DNA of 64,000 bases from Capronia americana (lineage: Eukaryota > Ascomycota > Eurotiomycetes > Chaetothyriales > Herpotrichiellaceae). Positions 37,101-48,160 of this stretch are shown here, piece after piece. The notes below the pieces were generated by a model, which was not told the origin of the DNA, did no database searches, and saw only the letters and a program-made list of their open reading frames with translations. The position numbers and the translations under genes are program-made. Position 1 is the first letter of the stretch. Every line of letters starts with the position of its first letter. The stretch is taken from positions 1,984,001 to 2,048,000 of the forward strand of contig JADWQD010000006.1 of assembly GCA_016110215.1 (NCBI GenBank). The letters are read 5' to 3'.

Positions 37101-38785
37101 CCACGACAATCAGTACGTCGACACCTAGTGACGAAAGGACTTCAACCACGACTACTTTGGCGACTTCGAACCTCCCTATTGTGTCAGCTACCTCCGTGTC
37201 CAATTTCCAGTCCATTAGCCCAACCGCTGTCAGCAGTACGATCACCGCAAGCCTCGACGGGTCTCCGACATCTACTCAGGCGCAATCACCCATTGGAGAC
37301 AGTACCGGCTCGATTTCCCCGTCGCTTGCGACTGTGTCACGGGCCACCACTCCTGGGACGACCTCCTCGCCGTCTGCCCCAAGAAGCGCCATGTCCAGTG
37401 CAGCCACAACGCCAACATCATCGAAGCCCAGCACTTCAAGTCCATTTACGTCTAGCACCGCGCTCACCACAACTTCCGCTGAAGAGCCTTCCTCGAACCC
37501 TGAGAAGTCTATGAGCGGTACAGTCATTGAGGCCTCATCCTCGGGTAAAATGACGCCCAGTACTCTCGCCATCTCCCTGTCGGGATCCGTAAGCGTGTCG
37601 AAATCATCGGGCGAATCCCATAGTAGTGTTTCAGACGCCATTCCAACCCTTAGCACCGCAATATTAGAGACAGGTACCACTTCTAGCTCGTCCGCCTCGG
37701 CGCTGAGAACTTCGTCAATCAGCACTATCTCGACCTCGGCAACACGCATCACTGCATCTCAGACCTTACCAACCAGCAGCAGGGTTACAGCAATGAGTGC
37801 TTCCAGCTCGGCAATCTCTTCTAGTTCTCTGACCTTACCCCAAGTACAACGATCGTTGAGCGATGTCTCACAGCTAACATCAAGCAGCCTTTCTGTGACG
37901 TCCGCATCAAGCATCCCCAACAACATTGCTGCTCTTGGAGGTAGGATGACGAGCAGCTTGACATCTGGTGGTGAGACCACGGCATCGCCTATGAGCAGCA
38001 GTGCAACAACACGCCCATCTTCACGACCCACAACATCGAGCAGCAGCGACCGATCGAGTTCGACAAGCAAATCTGCTCTCACAGTCTCCACAACGACCAC
38101 AATAGCCTCCGAGCGTTCATCCACGTCGGAGCCAGTGCCGACGAGTAGTGGTTCGAATGCCGGCATCTCTAGCACAACCGAGACTTCGTCAACAACCAGC
38201 AGGCACTCTACGCCACATCCCATGGAGACGAGCTCATCCAGCGCGACCTCTTCGAGATTGCCGAATCCCGGAGCGGCCGCTCCTGCTCCGCGGTCAACTA
38301 CAGTCCAGCCAGCCGCAGACCTCGGAATCATTTCGAGCACAACTTCCAAGCTTGTACCCGTCGATAGTCCACCGGCGGATCCTACAGCCAGCTTGACGAC
38401 TTGCACTGAGGCTTTGACTGAGGCCAGCCCTCAACTCCCATCACTAACATTACAGGGGCCAGCCATATCTGCAGAAGATCTGCCCGTCATCGTTGCTACC
38501 CCTACAATCCTTGCCACCAGCCCGTCTCGGCTCGCGTCGCCCCCTGCGAGCGAGGCGCCAGCATACACCACCTCTCCCCCTCCAGGACCGCTAGGCGTTG
38601 TCGCCCCAGTTACACCTACACCTGCTCCTGAGTCAGCGAACTCCAATGATGCGGCAGATGCACCGACAAGCCCGCCTGTGCCTCCTTTCCCGGCAACAAC
38701 GTCTGCCGCATCCGTTGACAGTAAGAAGATTCGCCGTGGATTGGCATACAATGGACGACACTTCTACCATGCTCAAGGTGGATAG
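34105..38785 (+). CDS. Giant secreted Ser/Thr-rich (mucin-like) surface protein
   Basis: Two long frames join across an intron at about 36931-36978 (gtgatt..gtctag, CTGAC branch site), giving about 1,540 residues. The ATG at 34105 starts a signal peptide (MLLPFAAGVLMAGVAAAQP). An N-terminal Cys-containing domain follows (CSTTSACIRGSC, GLCQECNVRS, VLECRSSP). Then comes a roughly 420-residue Ser/Thr/Gly tract and a globular insert (RFLISTNSPDRVRRRSLQYV through FCTTQQGQVIITF) resembling the fungal DUF7908 domain. A second Ser/Thr tract reaches the end at GLAYNGRHFYHAQGG. No GPI-type hydrophobic tail is visible, so it may be released or bound to the wall by other means. Heavy O-glycosylation is expected. 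Long opposite-strand frames here are composition artefacts. Confidence 0.85.
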
Positions 38786-39532
38786 ATGTGTAAATCCGAG
38801 TTGGCTGAAAATGACCGGTGAAAGTGACATCCGGGTGTACGATGGCAGGAATTTGTTTCCCCCGGGGGTGCGGGAGGGGGGTCGAGCATTGTAAGAGTAT
38901 TACTTTCTGAATGTATTCTTATTGAGGACCAAATTTTTACGAGCTCTGGGCGGGCATGGCCCGCCATAGCTCTCACCATGCCCGGAACTGTCCAAGAGAT
39001 TCGAATACACGGAGCAAATGAACCTGCAACCTGCAGGATGTCCTTCTGCGTCGATCTAGCGGACGTCAGCGAGGGATGTCGTGAAGTAGGTCAGAGATGG
39101 CAGGTGTGTCAACAGAAAGAAGAGTGATCGCGATAGGTCTCGACTGAAAGGGCCCAGCACGCTCGCCCATCGCTATACTCGTATAGACAGTATTCCGTAC
39201 GAGGTAGCCTTACGCTGGTAGCCTTGCAGGAGCTCGCAGCTGTTGGAGCCGAGAAGTGGTTGGGAGGCGCTGGCAAAAGTGGCTCCCACGTGAGAATATG
39301 ATTGGCCTTCCGGACGATCGGTTCAAGCTGCGGTATTTTTTTTGGTCGCCGTCCGGTTCATTTTCGCCGACCTTCAATCCCAGAAAAACATCGTGTCCCT
39401 TTATTCTCAAAGAAAAGGTTCAGGCGTCGTCGTCGTCAGATCATCCATCTCTTTACCGTTCCTTTGGCTCTGCATCGCCTCCATCTAGCCTTCTGTTGTT
39501 CATTCTAGACTTTGCCTCTCCGCTCATTCACA
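38786..39532. other. Intergenic with small inverted repeat
   Basis: No gene. A 7-bp perfect inverted repeat (ggcgggc atg gcccgcc) lies near 38949-38965. The right end carries the promoter of the phosphate carrier. Confidence 0.4.
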
Positions 39533-40637
39533 ATGGCTGCTGCGTCGCAACAGGTTGGGGCAGCTCTGCCCGCGACCACTACTCCGCCCAAAGCTCTCTC
39601 CGGCATCGACCTCTACAGCAGATTTGTGAGTCCGTCTGCCAATGTCCGGGAGCTAGACGCTAACCCTTCCAGGCCTTCGCTGGCGCAGTCTGCTGCTCAG
39701 TCACTCACGGTGGCCTCACTCCTGTCGACGTGTAAGTCTCGAGCTCCTCGACGCGCCAACGTACGCTGACACACCAGTCAGCGTCAAGACGAGAATTCAG
39801 CTCGACCCGGTCACATATAACCGCGGGTTGATCGGTGGTTTCCGACAAGTGATCGCAAATGAAGGTGCCGGCGCTCTCTTGACCGGTGTCGGTCCAACCT
39901 TTGCAGGTTACTTCCTCCAGGGTGCCTTCAAGTTCGGAGGATACGAATTCTTCAAACAACAATCAATCAATCTCATTGGCTATGAAACCGCATCGAACAA
40001 CCGAACCGCCGTCTACCTGGCATCGTCTGCCCTCGCCGAGTTCTTCGCCGATATTGCTCTCTGCCCCCTCGAAGCCACCCGCATTCGATTGGTCTCTGAG
40101 CCCACCTTCGCTTCTGGCCTGGTTGGTGGCTTCAGTAAGATCCTGAAAAATGAGGGAGTTGGCGCGTTCTACAGTGGCTTCGGCCCTATCTTGTTCAAGC
40201 AGGTTCCGTACACCATGGCCAAGTTCGTCGTCTACGAGAAAGTCGCCGAGACGGTCTGGCAGTCTTTGGACAAGAACACTGCTTCGGACGGCACCAAGAC
40301 AGTTGTCAACTTGGGCTCTGGTTTGATCGCTGGTTTTGCTGCTGCCATCGTCTCGCAACCCGCCGATACCATGCTTTCCAAGATCAACAAGACCAAGGGA
40401 CTCCCAGGCGAGAGCACGACCAGCAGACTGTTCAAGATTGCCAAGGAACTTGGTATCCGTGGCAGCTACGCTGGTATCGGTGCTCGTCTCTTCATGGTTG
40501 GTACTTTGACCGCTGGTCAGTTCGCCATCTATGGCGACATCAAGGTGAGAATTCACAATCTCAGCGGCCGAATCATCAATACTAACTGCTAGTAGCGTGT
40601 TCTTGGTGCCACCGGTGGAGTCGAGATCTCGAAGTAA
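39533..40637 (+). CDS. Mitochondrial phosphate carrier (Mir1/Pic2 type)
   Basis: Inner-membrane importer of inorganic phosphate for ATP synthesis. Four exons; short introns near 39625, 39732 and 40543 restore the family sequence, ending RVLGATGGVEISK. Three carrier signatures: PVDVVKTRIQ, PLEATRIRLV and PADTMLSKIN, one per repeat of about 100 residues. The segment LSGIDLYSRFAFAGAVCCSV and the GALLTGVGPTFAGYFLQG region are typical of phosphate carriers rather than ADP/ATP carriers. Length is about 310 residues. AATAAA elements at about 40756 and 40873 could serve as polyadenylation signals. Confidence 0.95.
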
Positions 40638-41953
40638 ACACGAAAAGGTGATGGATTTGCATGAATCCTGTGCAGCATACGCTTCGAAGGCAGTCTCACA
40701 TGTTTTCGCGTGGGCGGTTCAGCATGACGGGCACAGCTTAGATCCGGCGTTTCAGAATAAATCATGCTGGCTGCTACAGACTCGGACGACATTTTAGAGA
40801 GCTTCTGCGGAGGCACCGCATGTGATAGACTTTGCATTTTGCTTGATTGTCTTGAGGCAAGGTTTGCTCGAGAATAAAAGCAAGTTCTTTAGAGTAGACA
40901 GTGGATATGTACCAACAATTAATGGCAAAGTATGACTTGGACTTGAGCTTTCTGTGATCGTCCCATGGCTGATCCTGTTTTCAAATGGTCCATTCATGGT
41001 CTTGACAACAGCTCGTGCTTTGCAGCGTCGCCGAGAGCTACAAATCTCGATCCTTCAAACACTTCAGGCATAATCCAGCAACGCTGGCTCAAAGGCATAT
41101 TCCATAAAGCCGGTGAAATCGGCCGAAATATCCGGTACCATCTCAACGCACGACTGTGCCATAGCCGAGAGTAGGAGACAACGGACGATAGACGGATCTC
41201 CTCCGCGCGTGCCAAACAGCACATAGCCGCCAAACCATCGTTCCAGGTCTTTGCTCAACCTGCCGTCCGTCGGGCGGAGCTTGCTGGAGTCTTGAGCTCG
41301 CTCGTGGAAGAAAGTCAACCATAGCATTGGCCGCAACCCTACAGAGAGAGACAGCGACACGCCTTGGCCCAGCATCTCGCAATTTACCATGGCAGGTAAC
41401 ATATCAGACCGCCCATAAATTCAAGGTCAAGCGTGAGCCATGCATAGACAGGCAATTATTCGATCAATATTGTCGACAGGAATCCAGACTCTCCTGGAAG
41501 AACGCTCATGCCGAGCCCATATCCTCGAACACCAGAGTTCGGTCGCTGTGATCTGCAGGGTATACTTCGTCTTCAGTTTCGCGTTACTAGCAGGACATAC
41601 AGATATCCTAGACCGTTTCTCTTAGGAGGCTGTCAAATGATGGATCCAGCTGTATATTTACACGAGATGAGTACCCTGTAGGAGATCCAGTCGTTCAGCC
41701 ACGAGCTGAGCCGTCCCTTAAGGTATGTATCCAGTAACTAGACAAGCAGCTTCTGGCCAAGCACAAAGCCGCAGTTGATGCTCAACCACTAACTTCTTTA
41801 GGTATAGGGAAGCAATAACAATTCTCCGGAACCACTACTGAAGTCTTTGCCAAAGGTCGATCAATCCCACTGGTACACGTTCGACAATCATGTCCGCTTC
41901 ACCAACTCTCACACTCCTTTGACCTGCCAACACTCGTGAGACATCGAGCCATC
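40638..41953. other. Intergenic with a possible gene remnant
   Basis: Contains the minus-strand open frame at 41064-41402 listed separately. The right end is the promoter of the desaturase. Confidence 0.4.
41064..41402 (-). pseudogene. Possible C-terminal remnant of a fungal transcription factor-like protein
   Basis: The open frame of 112 codons reads like real protein (LERWFGGYVLFGTRGGDPS, then VPDISADFTGFMEYAFEPAL). It resembles the C-terminal part of fungal Zn2Cys6-associated regulator domains, from recollection only. Upstream minus-strand pieces such as VYPADHSDRTLVFEDMGSA (about 41506-41562) and LEFMGGLICYLPW (about 41393-41431) look coding but are in different frames and separated by stops. 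I could not join them with good splice sites. Either a decayed gene or one with introns I misread. Confidence 0.3.
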
Positions 41954-43081
41954 ATGTCGACCGTCACCGAGACGCAGTCTGTTCGCAGGACTCGGCGGAC
42001 GGAAAAAGCAATAATCGCGAACAAAGAGGGCAATGGTACGAGCGAAGAGCTGGGAGAAAGCCTGCAAGACAAGTTCTTCTGGACATACACGGAGGAGCCT
42101 CATCGAACACGCCGGCAAGCAATTATAAAGGCGCACAAGGAGATACTCCAGCTCTGCGGCCCCGAACCGCTCACAAAATACGTAGTGGTGTTCGTCGTCT
42201 CACTACAGATCACCTGCGCATATCTGCTCAGAAGTACTCCTTTTTTCTCATGGCCATTCTTTCTTACAGCATATGTTATTGGAGCGACAGCAAACCAGAA
42301 CCTCTTCCTCGCAATCCATGAAATCAGCCACAACCTAGCCTTCCGAACAGGCTTGTACAACCGACTCTTCGCCATATTTGCAAACCTCCCCATCGGAATA
42401 CCGTACTCGGCAGGCTTCCGACAATATCATTTGACTCATCACAAGTCCCTAGGTGTGGACGGCATCGATACGGATCTTCCTACTGCACTGGAGGCGATAT
42501 TCCTCGATTCGGTCGCAGGAAAGGCATTCTTTTGCACATTTCAACTCATATTCTACGCAATTCGACCGATGATGGTCTACAAGATACCATTCGGACCGGT
42601 TCACTACTCGAACATTGCGGCTCAGATTATCTTTGACCTTCTCATCGTACGATTATTCGGCTGGAAGGCTTTGACCTATCTTCTGCTGAGCTCCTTCCTG
42701 GCTGGATCTCTGCATCCGTGCGCCGCTCATTTCATCTCCGAGCATTATGTCTTTGAGAAGTCGACCGTCGAGAAAGGGAAAACGCTGAAGGATGTGCCCA
42801 TACCGGAAACCTTTTCCTACTACGGCCCGTTGAACGTCCTCACCTACAACGTCGGATACCATAATGAGCATCACGATTTCCCAGCAATTCCATGGACTCG
42901 GCTACCTAAGGTCTTCGAGATTGCAAGGGAGTTCTACGAGCCGCTGCCATCTCACAGAAGCTGGCCTTTGGTGCTGTGGCAATTCATTACGGACAAAGAG
43001 GTTGGCATGTGGTGTCGTGTCAAGAGAGCAGAAGGTGGGAGGATCGTGGGAGGATGGCAAGAGGATGAAGTGCAAAGTTGA
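41954..43081 (+). CDS. DES1: Sphingolipid delta-4 desaturase (dihydroceramide desaturase)
   Basis: ER membrane enzyme that introduces the delta-4 double bond into dihydroceramide, needed for the glucosylceramide branch. Intronless, 375 residues. An N-terminal Lipid-DES domain contains FFWTYTEEPHRTRRQAI. Three di-iron histidine boxes are present: HEISH, HLTHH and HNEHHD, followed by FPAIPWTRLP. Membrane segments flank them (YVVVFVVSLQITCAYLL; FFLTAYVIGATANQNLFLA). The open frame starts with a GTG at 41936, and the first ATG is at 41954. It lies 240 bp upstream of MSH5, with another sphingolipid gene just beyond. Confidence 0.95.
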   Translation: MSTVTETQSVRRTRRTEKAIIANKEGNGTSEELGESLQDKFFWTYTEEPHRTRRQAIIKAHKEILQLCGPEPLTKYVVVFVVSLQITCAYLLRSTPFFSWPFFLTAYVIGATANQNLFLAIHEISHNLAFRTGLYNRLFAIFANLPIGIPYSAGFRQYHLTHHKSLGVDGIDTDLPTALEAIFLDSVAGKAFFCTFQLIFYAIRPMMVYKIPFGPVHYSNIAAQIIFDLLIVRLFGWKALTYLLLSSFLAGSLHPCAAHFISEHYVFEKSTVEKGKTLKDVPIPETFSYYGPLNVLTYNVGYHNEHHDFPAIPWTRLPKVFEIAREFYEPLPSHRSWPLVLWQFITDKEVGMWCRVKRAEGGRIVGGWQEDEVQS

Positions 43082-43319
43082 TCACGACGTCATGACCATA
43101 GAAATGCACATGATGAGATAGAAATGTACGAATTTGGCGGTCTGAATGTCAGCGGACTGATTGTATTGTGTTATCGGGTTCGCGACTGCCAAGTCTCAGG
43201 TTCAGGTCAAGATAGGGTGAGTGTCCCGCGACCTCGTCTCTCACTTTCTCTCACTTTGACTGCGTCTTTTGTTTCTCCTCTCCTGCTGCCTTCTTCTCGC
43301 TTCGCTCATTGTTTCAGAC

Positions 43320-46257
43320 ATGTCGTCTCGACAAAATTCCTGGGCGATCCGTGGCATCCGCGGTCGTGGGAGAGGAGCCAAATCCCGTGGTGGGCGTCGA
43401 GCCTATGGCCCTCAACGCAATCAGCCGTACCAGCATTCAACCCCTCTGCAAACACCATCTGTCAAATCATCTCGAATCAGCTCTGTCCGGCATACAACGC
43501 CTGGACCTTCCATCCTCTACTTGCCGAACGAACGGAATGGCTATGAAGCACGAGACGACGACTTTCTGGAGCAAGTGATCATGGCTATTGATATCAAAGA
43601 TAAGGGAAAGGTTGGTTGTGCATACTATGTTGCTGGAGAAGAGCGGTTGCTATGTATGGAAGAAGTCATTGGCGGCGGAAGTGAGATTGTTGAGAAATGT
43701 GAGTACCCAGCCGTGCCATAGTTGGGCTACTGCTCACCTATCTTCAGTGAAGCTCGACCTTCAGCCGAGCACAGTCATCCTCTCTTCTCGGTCGGATGCT
43801 GCTGCCGACAATCCAAACGATCGGCTTCGCCGCAATATGTCGCTTGTCGACGGTGGTGTGCACATCTTCCCATCATGAGCCACCTTTTACTGATGTTAAC
43901 CAGATGAAGGCCAACTTCCTCTGCCTTACCAGGTTGAAATCCGACCAACGCCTGAGTTCCATTACGATGCCGCTTTAAACAAATTGGTCGGCCTCTGTTC
44001 GTTTGCCGAGGACACCGCCACCGAGCTTCTCATTCCGGGCGAGTCGACGGTGTACGAGGAAGAGTTGCAGCAGCCCGAGGAGCTTGGTCTAACGAAGAGA
44101 AGAGGCAAGCTCATGCAGATTTCGGCATGGCTAGACGTGAACAACAAGGTCAGCATTGGCTGTGCTGGTGCCATCATATCTTACTTGCAACGAAGACAAT
44201 CCACCGTTTATCTGCCTGGTGATCCCGACGTCAAACAGGCATTCTGTGTTGCGCAGCTTGAAATGTTCAGTCTTAAATCGACCATGCTTGTCAATACTGA
44301 TACTTTGGTCTCATTGCAGATCATTCAACCAGAATCACATCCGAATGGGTTCAACCAAGGACCAAGTACTCCGGGAGCAAAGGGATCTCATTCGGTCTAT
44401 GCCTTATTTCACCAACACACGAAAAGCCCGCAAGGCAGATTTCATCTGCGACAAGCGTTCTTGAGACCGTCTCTGGATATCGACCATATTAACACTCGCC
44501 TCGACTTCATCTCAGTACTCGTCCGTCCGGAAAAGCAAACGGTGCGTACCAAGCTCAGCGCGAGTCTCGGTCGAATCAAGAACATGCGCAACACCATCAC
44601 GCTCCTCCACAAGGGCATTGACAGTGGCAAGGCAAAGCACAGTGCGTTCAAAAGCGGTGTCTAGGAATCACTGCTCGAGTTCTGCTATCATGCCATCGGC
44701 ATTGCCGACACCCTAGGTGAACTCCGCGCAGAACGCCTTCCGCTGTGTCTTCGTGCTGCTGTTGTGCTCAACCGGAACAGCTTAAAGAGGATCGGATGGA
44801 TGGTGAATTTAACTGTGGACCGCCAATCGTCCGTGGAACAGCACCGCACTGTGATCAACAAGGGCATAAATCAGGAACTTGATGAAATCAAGGCAGTGTA
44901 CGACAGCATGGTACAGTTACTAAGAGACAAGGCTCGAGAAATCCAAACCCAAACTCCACCTGAACTCAGCTTGGAGATCAATGTTACCTACATTCCCCAT
45001 ATGGGCTTCCATATTACGATACCGACAGATGGAGCCACTGGTCAGGCTGTCTTCGATGGGCAAGATCTAGGGTGGCAGCTCATGTTCACCACCCCATCTC
45101 AAGCGTACTTCAAGGATGAAACCACGAGTGGACTGGATAATGAGCTGGGAGACCTGTATTCCGCCATTTGTGAGATTGAGGTGGAGATTGCCTACGATCT
45201 GGCACAACGTGTTCTTCAAGAGGAAGAGTTTCTCATCGCCGCGTCTGACCTATGCGGTGAGTTGGACTGCTTGTTGGCTTTTGCTCAAGTCGCCTACCAT
45301 TGCAAGTTGACTCGGCCGACAATCACAGAGGAGAATATAATCCAGATCAAAGGAGGAAGACACCTCCTGCAGGAGATGGCGGTACCGTCCTTTGTCGCGA
45401 ATGACACCTACCTTGTCGGTGGCAATGGACAGGAGGAAAGAGATGGACCAAGCATGCTATTATTGACCGGGCCCAACTACTCGGGCAAGTCTGTCTATCA
45501 GAAGCAGGTTGCTTTGGCTGTCTACATGGCCCAAATCGGATCTTTCCTGCCAGCCGACGCCGCAACCATCGGAATCACCGATAAAATTCTCACTCGCATT
45601 ACAACCCGTGAAACCGTGTCAAAGGTTCAGTCTGCTTTCATGATCGATATGCAGCAGATTGCCATGGCCCTGAACTCGTGCACAAGAAGAAGTTTGGTGG
45701 TGGTTGACGAGTTCGGCAAGGGGACTGACACATGTGATGGCGCCGGTCTTGCTGCAGGAGTATTCCATTACTTGCTATCATTGGGTGCCAACTCTCCGAA
45801 GACCCTGGTCGCCACCCATTTCCATGAGATTTTCGACTTGGGCCTTTTCGAGGACGCCCAGAATCTTTCCCTGGCGCACATGGAGGTGCAAGTCGAGGCG
45901 CGGGATGAACCAACAGCCGATGAGCACAACAGCGAGATAACATACTTGTACAATCTTCGTCCCGGCAGAAGTGATTTGTCCTATGGTACACAATGTGCGG
46001 TTATGAATGGAGTGCCCATCGGAGTTGTTGACCGAGCTGTTGAGTTGGCTCGATTGGCCCAGGAGGGTGAGGATTTGGTCGCAATCTGTTCGGCCCTGAC
46101 GGAGGATGCGAAGGAAGAACTGGAGCACGCGCAAAACTCCGCTCAAATGTTCGTCGATCAGGATTTTGATCGAGACTGGACCAAGGATGAGTTGGCACTT
46201 GCCTTGGATGCCATGCTACAGGTTGCGCCAATTGCGAAGATGAGATTGTCGGGTTGA
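43320..46257 (+). CDS. MSH5: MSH5 meiotic MutS homologue, with an in-frame TAG
   Basis: MutS-family ATPase that with Msh4 stabilises meiotic crossover intermediates. Exons 43320-43698, 43748-43855 and 43904-46257 give 946 codons. The N-terminus is Arg/Gly rich. MutS core segments include FHLRQAFLRPSL and the lever region. The ATPase is complete: Walker A GPNYSGKSVY, Walker B SLVVVDEFGKGT, signature region STF-like SAFMID, and VATHFHEIF. At codon 416 (44662-44664) the frame reads TAG between AFKSGV and ESLLEFCYHAIGI; in human MSH5 this place is Trp. The downstream protein is fully conserved. A 60-nt in-frame GT..AG candidate intron (44657-44716) could remove the stop, but only by deleting conserved sequence. 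It could be a recent null allele, a read error or alternative splicing. Confidence 0.9.
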
Positions 46258-46259
46258 TT

Positions 46260-47336
46260 TCAGCTGCTATGAGTGGTTGAATTCATCCCCTTTTCTTTGC
46301 CCCATTGTCTGCATTTCGAGACGAAATCTGGCGCGACAAAGAGGATGACGATTGATCCGAGCCAGTTCCAGAAGACATCCATGAAATTCATCCTCACGCT
46401 TCCACTCATTCCTGTCCCTCGCATCAGATGGCCCAAGAACAGGGTGCTAATCATGAAATCTCCGGCACCGAGCCGGCTAAGGGCAATCTTTGCGATCTCT
46501 TCGGGTTGCTGTGGTTTATCGTCCTTCTCGAGTTGAAGTGTCAACGAGGGTTTGATTTTGTTCTCATTTTCTAGACCAGGTGAGATAATGCCCACGGGGA
46601 ACAGGATATGCACTTTCATGTCTGCATCGGGTACAGGTCCAGCAGAAGGATTCTGTCGCGAGCCATTGTAGACTTCGACCTCCTGATTCAATGCGTCTGC
46701 CAGTGCTCGCATGGCGGCCTTGCAGGGCGAGTAAGGCGAGTAGCCCGCCACGGGAAAGAAGGCAAGCACAGAGCAAGTGAACACGATATGTCTCGTTGGC
46801 CTCGGTCGTGAGGTCTTCCGCTCAGAGCTTGATGGAGTCTTCCACATATTAATCGCCGCGTGTGCCATCCACGCGCAACTCCAGTAGACCGTATCCATCT
46901 GGTCCTTGAGTTGGTCGACCGGCGCATCCGCAAAGAATGATGGATAACAGTGTCCCGCGCAGCAGAATATCAGGTCCGGGGCCTCGCTGTTGTTCCATGC
47001 TTTCACCTCTTGTAGTATCTTCGGGGCGGACTCGGGAAGGCGGAGATCGTAGGATAGATGTGAAAAGCGTTGTTGCGGGGTTTTAGCCTGTGCTTGAAGT
47101 GTCTTGACTGCGCTCTCGAGCTTCACTGTGTCTCGTGCGACGACGACCACGTTCGCGCCTCGCGACGATAATTCTCGCGCAAGCGCAAGCCCGAGACCTT
47201 GCGAGCCTCCGGTCACGACCGCGGTGAGACCCTCGACGGGGAATTTGTTGCGCGAGGAGAAGACCATGTTGTACACGATTGGGAGGGAGATGACGAGCAC
47301 TGTGGCAGCGAGGATGTACTCTGAGGACCAAGGCAT
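46260..47336 (-). CDS. TSC10: 3-ketodihydrosphingosine reductase (Ksr1/Tsc10)
   Basis: ER SDR that reduces 3-ketosphinganine to dihydrosphingosine, the second step of sphingolipid synthesis. Intronless, about 358 residues. A start at 47348 would be TTG; the ATG is at 47336 (MPWSSEYILAATVLVI), giving an N-terminal membrane segment. The cofactor motif TGGSQGLGLALA is followed by CCAGHCYPSFF, diagnostic for this family. The catalytic site is TCSVLAFF and YSPCK (Tyr-x3-Lys). A C-terminal hydrophobic helix (VFWNWLGSIVILFVAPDF) precedes the end. Its stop codon lies 2 bp from the MSH5 stop, so the two 3' UTRs must overlap. Confidence 0.93.
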   Translation of the reverse strand: MPWSSEYILAATVLVISLPIVYNMVFSSRNKFPVEGLTAVVTGGSQGLGLALARELSSRGANVVVVARDTVKLESAVKTLQAQAKTPQQRFSHLSYDLRLPESAPKILQEVKAWNNSEAPDLIFCCAGHCYPSFFADAPVDQLKDQMDTVYWSCAWMAHAAINMWKTPSSSERKTSRPRPTRHIVFTCSVLAFFPVAGYSPYSPCKAAMRALADALNQEVEVYNGSRQNPSAGPVPDADMKVHILFPVGIISPGLENENKIKPSLTLQLEKDDKPQQPEEIAKIALSRLGAGDFMISTLFLGHLMRGTGMSGSVRMNFMDVFWNWLGSIVILFVAPDFVSKCRQWGKEKGMNSTTHSS

Positions 47337-48160
47337 GTCTAACAACACGAGTTAGGCCGCCAATTATTGCCTGGTGTTGATATTGTATTCCCCTATTTGG
47401 TCCTCCAATCGTATCTGCAGGTCTTTGGCGGCCTAAAAGATGACGTGCCAGGGGTGAAGACAAAATAATTCCTGAAGTTGGGAGTAGGCCTTGCCGGGCC
47501 TCGCCGGACGAACTCTTGCCGAGTTGAAGAAGCGAGTTCAGGAGAGGTAGGTATGCCGGACGATACCTATCACACATCCTCCTCGGAGTAATGAAGCTCG
47601 ATTGGTTGGCATCAACACGGGAACGAGCTCAACATCGTCCGGATGGAGATCTCACGATAGAGATGTCACAAAGTGCGACCGATGCTTAAGCAACTGTCCT
47701 TTTCTCCACCCAGCCTTTGGCAATCTTGAAGAGAGTCCTGATCCGACTCGTGTCACTCGGCCTAAGGCAAGCCATTGCCTTATCAGCATTGAGCAACAGT
47801 TTCTTGTCACCGAAAGTGTCTAAGTGTTGTGTTGTTGGCATGGACTATGAATGTCCAGCTGATGGTTTCGCGGCTGTGGTAAATTGTGGTCAAACTCGAA
47901 TGCTGTCACCAGTCTTGGGCCAAACTAAGCTTCTCCGTCACAGCACCAGCCTTCTCAACGGCTTTCTGTTTGCACGAACAAACGAGGAGTCTCGTCCGCT
48001 GCTATATAATTGAGCTGCACCTTCCTGCTGTCCAAACGACCCTCACATTCGCCAGAATATATCCTACAGAAATTAACCCGAACAAAAGCACGTACTAACA
48101 AGCAAATACTAACATCTATCATCTGGTCAACTCCCCCAATCATATAACATCTGAAACACC
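47337..48160. promoter_or_regulatory. Divergent intergenic region
   Basis: Promoter region between TSC10 (minus) and the conserved hypothetical at 48161 (plus). No coding content is supported. Confidence 0.4.

Noticed and set aside
35664..38751. Long minus-strand frames opposite the mucin-like gene
   Set aside because: Complement of Ser/Thr codons gives Val/Glu/Asp-rich translations; no start context or domain.
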